Part shown: positions 36,943-45,094 of the stretch, piece by piece
Position numbering within the stretch: position 1 is the first letter of the stretch
Layout of the letters: every line of letters starts with the position of its first letter
DNA from: Flavobacteria bacterium BBFL7
Lineage (GTDB): Bacteria; Bacteroidota; Bacteroidia; Flavobacteriales; Flavobacteriaceae
DNA: 64,000 bases
Reading direction: 5' to 3'
Assembly: GCA_000153385.1 (NCBI GenBank)
Contig: CH672375.1
Coordinates: 416,352-480,351, forward strand
Position numbers and translations under genes: made by a program
Notes under the pieces: model-generated
Told to the model about the DNA's origin: nothing
Databases searched by the model: none
The model's input: only the letters and a program-made list of their open reading frames with translations

Positions 36943-38271
36943 ATGAATAATCTCGTCTGGTTTAGAAATGATTTAAGAGTAACTGATAATCATAGCCTTA
37001 AAAAAGCATGCGATAATGACGGTAAAGTAATAGGTATATATTGTTTTGATCCGATTTTTTATCAGAATAGTAATTTTGGTCTTGATATCGATTTAGAATT
37101 ACCATTCGGTAAAACGGGAAAATTTAGAGCACAATTCATTATAGAAGCTATAGAAGATTTACGCAAACAATTAGATAAACATGGTATTCCTTTATTAGTC
37201 TATCATGATTCCCCAGTAAATGTATTTCCAGACATCATTAAGGAATACGACATCACAAATATCTATCTACAAAAAGAATGGACACGCGATGAAGTTGAGC
37301 AAGAAAATCTATTGGGCACTGCACTCAAGCTGCTAGAAGTAAAACCTAAGGGACATCGGACTTATGATCAGTTCCTTTATCATCCACATGACGTTCCCTA
37401 CTCCAACTTTCAAGAAATCCCAACCGTTTTTACGCAATTCCGTAAAAAATGTGAGAAAGAATCTCACATAAGAACACTAGTTGATATAAAAGATTATCAG
37501 CAAGAATTACCAAGCGTTGTGTCGACTACTATTCCACAACTTGAAGATTTAGGCTTAGAAAGTTTTGAAAAGGATCATCGCAGCGCTTTCCCATGGAAAG
37601 GTGGCGCAATTGCAGCATGGGAAAGGCTTAACCATTATTTCTGGGACACTGGCAAACTTCAATATTATAAAAAAACTAGAAACGGTTTAGTAGGTATAGA
37701 CTACAGTAGCAAGTTAAGCACATGGCTAGCGATAGGTTGTATTAGTGCCCGTGAAATCTATTGGGAAGTCCAACGATTTGAAAAAGAAGTAAAAAAAAAT
37801 CAAGATACCTATTGGCTAATTTTTGAGCTTATATGGCGTGACTTCTTTAAATATGTTTCACTAAAAAATGGGAACGACATCTTCAAATTAGGTGGTATCC
37901 TACACAAAGAATATGAGTGGAAAAGCAGTGAACGTGAATTATCAAAATGGATCAATGGTGAAACACATGAACGCTTTGTAAATGCAAACATGAAAGAACT
38001 GGCTGCCACTGGCTGGATGAGTAATCGTGGTAGACAGAACGTTGCCAGTTACTGGTCCATGCATAAAGAACAAGACTGGCGCATAGGCGCTGCATACTTT
38101 GAACATATTTTAATTGACTATGACGTGCATTCTAATTATGGTAACTGGATGTATAATAGCGGTGTAGGTAATGACCCTAGAAATAGAACCTTTAATATAG
38201 AATTACAAGCCAGTAGATATGATAGTGATGGTACATATCAAAGAATGTGGTTACAAGAGGAATTGTTTTAA
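36943..38271 (+). CDS. cryptochrome DASH
   Basis: A 442-residue photolyase-family flavoprotein. It starts NNLVWFRNDLRVTDNHSL and has the antenna domain, then the FAD domain with WKGGAIAAWERLNHYFWD, GIDYSSKLSTWLAIGCIS, ELIWRDFFKYVSLKNG and NYGNWMYNSGVGNDPRNRTF. The RDFFKY and GNDPRNR segments are typical of the DASH class. DASH proteins repair UV-induced pyrimidine dimers in single-stranded DNA and act as blue-light sensors. The C-terminal part carries no extension. Confidence 0.92.
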   Translation: MNNLVWFRNDLRVTDNHSLKKACDNDGKVIGIYCFDPIFYQNSNFGLDIDLELPFGKTGKFRAQFIIEAIEDLRKQLDKHGIPLLVYHDSPVNVFPDIIKEYDITNIYLQKEWTRDEVEQENLLGTALKLLEVKPKGHRTYDQFLYHPHDVPYSNFQEIPTVFTQFRKKCEKESHIRTLVDIKDYQQELPSVVSTTIPQLEDLGLESFEKDHRSAFPWKGGAIAAWERLNHYFWDTGKLQYYKKTRNGLVGIDYSSKLSTWLAIGCISAREIYWEVQRFEKEVKKNQDTYWLIFELIWRDFFKYVSLKNGNDIFKLGGILHKEYEWKSSERELSKWINGETHERFVNANMKELAATGWMSNRGRQNVASYWSMHKEQDWRIGAAYFEHILIDYDVHSNYGNWMYNSGVGNDPRNRTFNIELQASRYDSDGTYQRMWLQEELF

Positions 38272-38339
38272 ATCTCATTTATAATAGTTCAAATCCTTAG
38301 GTAAAAAACCATTACAGACCCGATCTGAAATTTTAAAAA

Positions 38340-39881
38340 ATGAAAACATTAAGACTCATATTAGGCGATCAACTTAACCACAAGCACTCGTGGTTTAATG
38401 GCAATCAGGAGAATAACATTTATTTCATGGCCGAAATGCGTCAAGAAACTGATTATGTCACCCATCATATACAGAAGGTAGTGGCCTTTTTTATGGCGAT
38501 GCGTGGTTTTAATGATTGGATTAATGATCGCGGCTGGAACAGTATTTACTACCATCTCGATGATGATAAGAATACCCAAGATCTGGTAGAGAACCTCAAC
38601 CAAATCATCAAGGAACAAAAGATTGAAAAGTTTGAATATTTAGCTCCCGATGAATACAGACTTGATCAACAGCTCAAAGAATTCTGTAAATCACTGAATA
38701 TTGAATGGCAAGGCTATGATACAGAGCACTTTTTTACTAAAAGAAAAGATGTAGAAAAATTTTTTGAAGGTAAAAAGCGTATGACAATGGAATACTTCTA
38801 TCGAGACATGCGCAAGAAACATCAAATCTTGATTGATGATGATCTAGAACCTGAAGGTGGGAAATGGAATTATGACCATAGCAATCGCAACCAGTGGAAA
38901 GGCGAGACTGATATACCACATGAGCGCGGTTTTAGAAAAGACGTTACTTCTATAGTAAAACTGCTCCATAAAGCAGATGTCAAAACCATGGGACGCATCG
39001 ATGAACACAACTTTAACTGGCCTACCACTAGACAAGATGGACTTGATGTATTGAATTATTTCTGTGAGAATCTTTTAATAGAATTTGGCACTTATCAAGA
39101 CGCGATGCACACAGACCAGCATTACTTATATCATTCTAGGCTAAGCTTTGCCATGAATTGCAAACTATTAAGTCCGCGAGAAGTCATAGATGCTGTTTTA
39201 GTTCGCTTTCGCGAAAGCGGGAAACCAACAATTGACATCTCTCAAGTAGAAGGCTTTATAAGACAAATTTTAGGATGGCGAGAGTTTATGCGAGGTATAT
39301 ACTGGAAAGAAATGCCTGATTATCAAAGCCAAAACCAGCTAGCGAATCGCAATCAACTACCTGAATTTTACTGGACAGGTAAAACCAAAATGAATTGTTT
39401 AAGTAATGCGATTAATAACTCGCTTGATAATGCCTATGCTCATCATATCCAACGATTGATGGTAACAGGAAATTATGCTCTACTTACCATGACTGAACCT
39501 AGTTATGTAGATGAATGGTATCTAGGTATCTATATAGACGCGATAGAATGGGTAGAAATTACTAATACTCGAGGAATGTCTCAATGGGCAGATGGTGGAA
39601 TAGTCGCAACTAAACCTTATGTTTCTAGTGGTAGTTACATTAATAAAATGAGCAACTATTGTAAAGGATGTCTTTATAAAGTATCTAAAAAAAATGCCGA
39701 GGACGATGCATGCCCATTCAATTCTTTGTACTGGAATTTCCTAGATGAGAAAAAGAACCACTTTAAGGGAAATCACCGTATGGCCATGATGATGAATCTC
39801 TTAAAGAAAATGGATCCTGAAAAGCTAAACGCTCATAAAACTAAAGCTAAAGATGTAATTAATAATCCTTACAATTATTAA
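38340..39881 (+). CDS. iron-sulfur bacterial cryptochrome/photolyase (FeS-BCP, (6-4) photolyase type)
   Basis: A 513-residue protein of the PhrB/CryB group. It begins RLILGDQLNHKHSWF and has QVEGFIRQILGWREFMRGIYW near 298-318, and cysteines in MNCLSN and then YCKGCLYK and DACPFNSLYW, the four 4Fe-4S ligands of FeS-BCPs. They repair (6-4) photoproducts. It follows cry-DASH by 68 bases, so the two together should cover both main UV lesions. The palindrome encodes RFRES near 289-293. Confidence 0.92.
   Translation: MKTLRLILGDQLNHKHSWFNGNQENNIYFMAEMRQETDYVTHHIQKVVAFFMAMRGFNDWINDRGWNSIYYHLDDDKNTQDLVENLNQIIKEQKIEKFEYLAPDEYRLDQQLKEFCKSLNIEWQGYDTEHFFTKRKDVEKFFEGKKRMTMEYFYRDMRKKHQILIDDDLEPEGGKWNYDHSNRNQWKGETDIPHERGFRKDVTSIVKLLHKADVKTMGRIDEHNFNWPTTRQDGLDVLNYFCENLLIEFGTYQDAMHTDQHYLYHSRLSFAMNCKLLSPREVIDAVLVRFRESGKPTIDISQVEGFIRQILGWREFMRGIYWKEMPDYQSQNQLANRNQLPEFYWTGKTKMNCLSNAINNSLDNAYAHHIQRLMVTGNYALLTMTEPSYVDEWYLGIYIDAIEWVEITNTRGMSQWADGGIVATKPYVSSGSYINKMSNYCKGCLYKVSKKNAEDDACPFNSLYWNFLDEKKNHFKGNHRMAMMMNLLKKMDPEKLNAHKTKAKDVINNPYNY
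39204..39219. repeat. iterated palindrome copy 9
   Basis: Perfect 16-bp copy inside the FeS-BCP gene, read as RFRES. Confidence 0.95.
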
Positions 39882-39966
39882 CATAATTTAATGTGAATTT
39901 TGATTTTATTAGTAAAATCATAAAGGAATAGTCATAAATTAGTCTTGTAACCAATTAAACATTTAA

Positions 39967-40137
<171 letters not shown>

Positions 40138-40166
40138 TTAAATACTAACTTTTAAAAACTATAATT

Positions 40167-40307
40167 ATGATCAAAAAATCAATCGTATTAGCACTAATCG
40201 CTTTGTTCACTATTTCTATTTCTAGTTGTCGTGAGGAAAGCACAGGAGATAAAGTAGAAGACGCAGTAGAAAGCGTTGCAGATGACGTAGAAGATGCAGT
40301 AGACTAG
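40167..40307 (+). CDS. small entericidin-like lipoprotein
   Basis: A 46-residue lipoprotein: signal MIKKSIVLALIALFTIS, lipobox cysteine 21 (SISSC) and an acidic mature part with two repeats ending VEDAVESVADDVEDAVD. The size and repeat pattern resemble entericidin/YtxH-like stress lipoproteins. It is transcribed with the preceding membrane peptide and followed by a terminator. Confidence 0.75.
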   Translation: MIKKSIVLALIALFTISISSCREESTGDKVEDAVESVADDVEDAVD

Positions 40308-40328
40308 TTGTACTGTATATATAATAAA

Positions 40329-40361
40329 CAAAAAGCCATTCTTAACAGAATGGCTTTTTTC
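40329..40361. terminator. bidirectional terminator
   Basis: AAAAGCCATTCT (40331-40342) pairs with AGAATGGCTTTT (40347-40358), with T runs on both sides. It ends the small lipoprotein on plus and the minus-strand receptor operon. Confidence 0.88.
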
Positions 40362-40382
40362 TTAGGCTATATTCAAAAGTTC

Positions 40383-40940
40383 TTATTGAACATCTAAATC
40401 AAATTCAACTTGCACATCAGTTTCTCCACCTGCATTTAATAATGTACCATCGTTAGGCTTTAAAGGCTCGTGTCTTAAGACGATTGTCAAAGTTCCTGTT
40501 CCAGCTGCACCAGTAGTGAATGTAGTATCCAATCCTAATGGATTACCATTTGCATCAGTATCAACTTTTGCAATCGAAACATCAGTTATAGAATCGATGT
40601 AAAAAACTTCATGTTCATCATCTTCTTCTGCAACTTCTACAGTAATGTCTTCTGCTGGTGATTCTAATTCATTTAAGAATTTGATACTTCCGTCATAAAC
40701 AGTACTAGCCATTAAGGTTCCTGTTACTGTTTCTACTGGAGCTAATGGTCCTTCACCATCTGCGTCTACTGATGTAAATACGACTATGTTATTTGCATCA
40801 GTTGTACTGGTAAGAGTATACTCAACAGTTGTTATCACTTCTTCTTCATTTTCAGCGCTAATATCATCGTCGTTATCACATGATGTAAAAACAGCTGTTG
40901 CCGCTAGTAATCCTAGCACTTTAATTGCATTTGATCTCAT
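40383..40940 (-). CDS. surface lipoprotein, uncharacterised
   Basis: I use the ATG at 40940 (MRSNAIKVLGLL), giving 185 residues; the frame extends to 40973. The lipobox cysteine is residue 21 (FTSCDNDDD), with acidic residues typical of surface-exposed lipoproteins. The mature part is acidic and beta-like (VEYTLTSTTDANNIVVFTSVD), without His clusters. It is the last gene of the TonB receptor operon, so it likely assists the receptor's substrate capture (inference). Confidence 0.6.
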   Translation of the reverse strand: MRSNAIKVLGLLAATAVFTSCDNDDDISAENEEEVITTVEYTLTSTTDANNIVVFTSVDADGEGPLAPVETVTGTLMASTVYDGSIKFLNELESPAEDITVEVAEEDDEHEVFYIDSITDVSIAKVDTDANGNPLGLDTTFTTGAAGTGTLTIVLRHEPLKPNDGTLLNAGGETDVQVEFDLDVQ

Positions 40941-41020
40941 TGTACCTGGGTTGATTGTGTTAATTGTTTTCATTGTTTACTTAATTTACTTGTTTAATTA
41001 ATTGTTATTATGGTTTATTA

Positions 41021-43498
41021 TTAAATATTACAGATGAATTGAAGCTGAATATCACGACCTATATCATCTGCATAAAATCGTTGTCTATTAAGATAGTTAC
41101 GATAATTAGTATTGAATATATTATGTATACTTAATCTTAAAATCGACTTTTTAATCTTGGGATTCTTCTTTGAGAAAAAACTATAACTTACACCAGCATC
41201 CCACAGACTATATGCAGATGGTGGTTGTGAAATATTAACTTCGCGCATTTCAAAACCACCTGTTTCTAGAGGAACATTTACCTCATAATCGTTATCTGGA
41301 AAACGTGTTTGTTCAAGAGTGGTTTGATTAGTCAGATGAAAGTCTAATCCGGTATTTATAGCATTGAACCAAGTTACCGTGTTATTAAATTGGGCTGGCG
41401 GCATATCGATAAGTGCCATATCTGCATCCACATCTGTCCCGTGTATATATGAAAATTTCGAGTTAAAATTTAAAAGCCTTTGTTGATTAAGGTTTAGTCC
41501 ACCTTCTTCGGTCACTTCAGCTTCTTTTTTAGCAAACACATCGTAGCTAGCACTTACATCTATTCCTAATAAACGAGCATCCAACTGTTCATACTGATAA
41601 ACTGGAAATGCTCCACGTGTAGTTGTCTCTATAGATGTAGGCACTAATTGAATAAAATCTTTAACAAAATTCACATATGGATTTAATTCAAGATCTAATT
41701 TTCCGTGGTTGATATGAAAAGTAGAATTAAGTTTATAAGATTGTTCTTTTTCCAGGTCTAATCTTCCCAATTCAATCGTTGCAAGCGCATGATGCAATCC
41801 ATCACTAAATAACTCACTAGGATTAGGCGCACGATTTGCCGAACTTAAATTAACTGCGATATCATAATGGTCATTAAAGAAATATTTAGTGCCAACTGTA
41901 AATGCATACAGACCGTAGTCTAAAACAGGATTAGTAAGTAGCTGATTTCCTTCTGTTCTTATTTCAAATTGTGGAAATTGCTCATCATAGCCCAAACTTT
42001 CCCAGCGAGTTTGAAAATAAAATTTATCAGCATCGATCTTATATGAATCCAATCTTAAACCAGCATCTAAAATCCAATTATCTCTAAGTTGATGATTAAG
42101 ACTGATGTATGCTCCTACTTTAGTAGCATCATAGTCTGGAATTAAACGACGTACTCCTGTATTAGCATCTGGCGTATTAACCTGATACATAGCATCGATC
42201 CCTGCGTTAATAATCGTCTTGTTATTTGAATCAAACAGCATATTTACCGCTGCAATATGTGTAGTTAGGTCCATATCTAGCGATGCTCTACCAGCATTAC
42301 TTCCACGTCTAATATCATATTCTTTTCGGTTATTGAATTGCAAGGAGTAATCTGCTTCTAGCTTTCCCAGACCTGCAAATCTCTTAAAAGCACTCAACCT
42401 CAAACTGTGATGAGCTACTTCTTGTCTAGGCACATCGATATCATAAGTAAAGTCATTAACCACTGTAGGAGTTCCTGAATTGATGCTGCGCACTAGATCT
42501 GCTGCATTACCTATATGTGAAGCTCTTAATATCCCTAGTGATGTCTCATAATAAGAGTATTTTAAATTTGCTCCATATTCAAAAGTCTTATAACCAAAAC
42601 CGAGATTAAATGCCGTTGTCTCACTACCCGTATTACTTAGAACATAATCTGGCGCATCGTAATCGCCTAATCGTTTATATGTCACAGTAGCTTGTTGATA
42701 CCAGCCAGATTTACGGTAATTATTGATTGAGCCGGTAATAGAGCCACCTCTTCCATTTGTTTGTAACTGACTAATTAAAGATCCTGATAAAGTATCTTTT
42801 GATATAACTCTTGCTGGTTCAATAACAATTGTTCCTCCTATGGCATCACCGCCATATCGCAATGCACTTGCTCCTTTTATAACCTGAATATTACTTGCTG
42901 TGTTAACGTCTATATTAGGTGCGTGCTCAATTCCCCATTCTTGGTCTTGCTGACGGATTCCATCATTAACTATAGCCACTCTACTTCCATATAAACCGTG
43001 CACTACCGGTTTCACTACACTATTACCCGTTTTTAAGGAATTGACTCCAGCAACACTTGTTAAGGCATCACCTAAAGTTGCACCACTATAATTTTGTAAT
43101 GTCTCTTTCTTAATACGTGTTGTTGCTTGTGTATTAGTGTGGTCATCGTGAACATCTGCTATAACTTGTATCGTTTGCAAATCTTCAACATGATGCTCCA
43201 GCAATACTTCAATCTTTTGAGAGCTAGTGAGGTTTACGGTGATTTTCTTAGGTTCACAATCGATATGTGCTATAGATAAATTGTAGGTACCAGTACATAA
43301 TCCCTTAATGATGAAATAGCCATTTACATCAGTACTCACTGTTCTTTGTAAGTTCTCGATATATATTGTCGCTAGTTCAAGGGAACTATTATCATGATAA
43401 TCTTTAACGGTACCTTCTATTATGTAGGTGCAGTCTTGTGCAGCTGTCCATGATGCTGAAATAAGCATAACAAACAACCACAATGCCTGTAATTTCAT
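41021..43498 (-). CDS. TonB-dependent receptor, probably for zinc or another metal
   Basis: An 825-residue receptor: signal peptide, regulatory-like domain (IIEGTVKDYHDNSSLELATI), plug with ADVHDDHTNTQATTRIKKE, SVAGVNSLKTG and VHGLYGSRVAIVNDGIRQQD, and barrel ending DIQLQFICNI. The His/Asp segment HDDHTN, QDQEWGIEHAPNID and VKPVVHGLYG resemble the ZnuD-type zinc receptors. The adjacent His-rich small protein supports metal uptake. Which metal is inference. It lies 40 bases after the small upstream gene. Confidence 0.85.
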   Translation of the reverse strand: MKLQALWLFVMLISASWTAAQDCTYIIEGTVKDYHDNSSLELATIYIENLQRTVSTDVNGYFIIKGLCTGTYNLSIAHIDCEPKKITVNLTSSQKIEVLLEHHVEDLQTIQVIADVHDDHTNTQATTRIKKETLQNYSGATLGDALTSVAGVNSLKTGNSVVKPVVHGLYGSRVAIVNDGIRQQDQEWGIEHAPNIDVNTASNIQVIKGASALRYGGDAIGGTIVIEPARVISKDTLSGSLISQLQTNGRGGSITGSINNYRKSGWYQQATVTYKRLGDYDAPDYVLSNTGSETTAFNLGFGYKTFEYGANLKYSYYETSLGILRASHIGNAADLVRSINSGTPTVVNDFTYDIDVPRQEVAHHSLRLSAFKRFAGLGKLEADYSLQFNNRKEYDIRRGSNAGRASLDMDLTTHIAAVNMLFDSNNKTIINAGIDAMYQVNTPDANTGVRRLIPDYDATKVGAYISLNHQLRDNWILDAGLRLDSYKIDADKFYFQTRWESLGYDEQFPQFEIRTEGNQLLTNPVLDYGLYAFTVGTKYFFNDHYDIAVNLSSANRAPNPSELFSDGLHHALATIELGRLDLEKEQSYKLNSTFHINHGKLDLELNPYVNFVKDFIQLVPTSIETTTRGAFPVYQYEQLDARLLGIDVSASYDVFAKKEAEVTEEGGLNLNQQRLLNFNSKFSYIHGTDVDADMALIDMPPAQFNNTVTWFNAINTGLDFHLTNQTTLEQTRFPDNDYEVNVPLETGGFEMREVNISQPPSAYSLWDAGVSYSFFSKKNPKIKKSILRLSIHNIFNTNYRNYLNRQRFYADDIGRDIQLQFICNI

Positions 43499-43538
43499 TG
43501 TAGTATTTTAACTGTTAATCGTAAGAGTAGTACTAAGA

Positions 43539-43823
43539 TTATACAGCTGGCGGTGGCCTGACGGAATAATGTGTAGGTGTGAAGGACGCTTTCGCGAAAG
43601 CGAAATAAACATCCACTTTTTCTTGAACAACAGGTATTTCAATAACTGAACAAACAGTGATTGTAGTCGCTAATTGAAAAGATTCAGATTGAAAATCATG
43701 TGAGATCATACAAATATCACAACTATGCGACGCATCATCGTGCTGCAATTCATGCAGTACCGATAATTGAACCATCACAAAAATGGCCAGCAATAAACGT
43801 GATATGAATAATCTAGATTTCAT
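43539..43823 (-). CDS. His/Cys-containing small exported protein
   Basis: I choose the ATG at 43823, giving 94 residues (MKSRLFISRLLLAIFVMVQ). The frame extends to a TTG at 43832, but that overlaps the predicted -7 element. A signal helix is followed by HELQHDDASHSCDICMISHDF, a probable metal-binding patch with four His and two Cys. The palindrome encodes AFAKA near 77-81, and the end is SVRPPPAV. It precedes the TonB receptor, matching small His-rich partners of zinc receptors. Function is inferred. Confidence 0.65.
   Translation of the reverse strand: MKSRLFISRLLLAIFVMVQLSVLHELQHDDASHSCDICMISHDFQSESFQLATTITVCSVIEIPVVQEKVDVYFAFAKASFTPTHYSVRPPPAV
43587..43602. repeat. iterated palindrome copy 10
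   Basis: Perfect 16-bp copy inside the small His-rich gene, read as AFAKA. Confidence 0.95.
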
Positions 43824-43829
43824 CAACGC

Positions 43830-43837
43830 CAAAGATA
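43830..43837 (-). promoter_or_regulatory. -7 element giving a near-leaderless message
   Basis: TATCTTTG on the minus strand (43837 to 43830) fits TAnnTTTG and lies only 6 bases before the ATG at 43823, so the transcript should start at or near the start codon. TTTTG lies 22 bases upstream of it. Confidence 0.5.
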
Positions 43838-43874
43838 GACTACAAATTCTTAATTAATTCAAAATAAAGATATA

Positions 43875-43906
43875 AAAAAAAGCCGCTATACATATAGCGG
43901 CTTTTG
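43875..43906 (-). terminator. terminator of the propeller lipoprotein gene
   Basis: AAAAGCCGCTATA and TATAGCGGCTTTT form an almost loopless stem (arms around 43878-43890 and 43893-43905). The minus strand continues in T. It separates this gene from the next promoter. Confidence 0.85.
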
Positions 43907-43928
43907 TTTCTCATTTTATTACAATTGA

Positions 43929-44915
43929 TTACTCATTGTAAAAATCTACTGAACTTGCAGAAGTCAACATGTTATTTACACTAGGTGTTGCGTTACCTGA
44001 AGCCGAAACTGGATAACCTAATATCCTTCCACCACCGTTAGCAATCTCTGCAATATAAACCACATTTGCATCAGTATCATAAGTTACATCAACTGGGTTA
44101 CCTAATAAAGTGTTAGATCCAGCAATTCTAGTTTGAGATGCTACAGCTAGAGTACCTCCATTTGCAACACCAGAAATTTGTGATGTCGCATTTTGTATTA
44201 GGTGAAAACCACCATCTGAATCACTTCCTGCATCACCTATGTCTGTCATAATTAATAAATCGTCAGAGGCGTCATATGCAATACCGTGAGTTCTTACTAT
44301 TCCTTCTATCGTAATTCTCTTAGATGCAGCTAGAGCTCCATTTGCCGAGTTATTTAAAAAGTTGTTGAATACTGCAAGATCACCTGTTGTGTCTACCACA
44401 ACATATAAATCACTTCCAACAAACTCAATTCCCCAAACTGGAAATGAAATATCAAAAGTATTTGCTAGCGATAATCCATTAGATGTTCTATTGTAAACAA
44501 ATAATTGATTGTTACCATTATCTGCTACAACAACACTATTTCCATTTACTGCAAGTGCTCTAGGGCTTGTAAAATCAATTGAACCATTCACACCTACAAT
44601 TGCAGATGTTGTTCCTAAAATTTGTGCCTCAATATTTGAATAGGCATTTAAATTAAAAGAACTTCTAGAGGCTACATAAAGCTCATCTGCAGACGCGCTG
44701 TATTGGATACCTTCATTTGAAGTAGATGCAGTTGTTAAGGTACTTGTTGTTGGGCTCGCTCCTTCAGAAAAATCATAAACGGTAATATCTCCGTTTGCTG
44801 TGCTAGTTGCATATAGCTCAGCTCTCTTTGAATTGTTGCTACCATTATCATCGTCACTTGAACAAGAGAAAATGGTTAAACTTAATACTGCGATGGCAAT
44901 TATTTGCTTTTTCAT
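43929..44915 (-). CDS. beta-propeller lipoprotein
   Basis: A 328-residue lipoprotein: lipobox cysteine 18 (TIFSCSSDDD), with acidic residues suggesting surface export. The mature protein is a run of repeats of about 45 residues (AELYATSTANGDITVYDF, SFNLNAYSN, VWGIEFVGSDLYVVVDTTG), the pattern of NHL/YncE-like propellers. No catalytic motif is seen. It may bind a protein or ligand at the surface; function unknown. Confidence 0.6.
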   Translation of the reverse strand: MKKQIIAIAVLSLTIFSCSSDDDNGSNNSKRAELYATSTANGDITVYDFSEGASPTTSTLTTASTSNEGIQYSASADELYVASRSSFNLNAYSNIEAQILGTTSAIVGVNGSIDFTSPRALAVNGNSVVVADNGNNQLFVYNRTSNGLSLANTFDISFPVWGIEFVGSDLYVVVDTTGDLAVFNNFLNNSANGALAASKRITIEGIVRTHGIAYDASDDLLIMTDIGDAGSDSDGGFHLIQNATSQISGVANGGTLAVASQTRIAGSNTLLGNPVDVTYDTDANVVYIAEIANGGGRILGYPVSASGNATPSVNNMLTSASSVDFYNE

Positions 44916-45094
44916 AGTTGTACTATTTATTGTTAGTTACAATATGTACGCTAGAACAGTTCTTATGGTTTTATGATAGTGGTAGTTTTTATTATGTTTT
45001 AACATATCAAGCCAAAACACTGCAATCCTCATCACTGTAACTCAAAAAAATTAACAGAGTTTAAGAAAATATTTAGAAGTTAAAAATGACGTTT

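Noticed and set aside
43824-43832. TTG at 43832 as start of the His-rich small gene
   Set aside because: It overlaps the TATCTTTG promoter element; the ATG at 43823 fits better.
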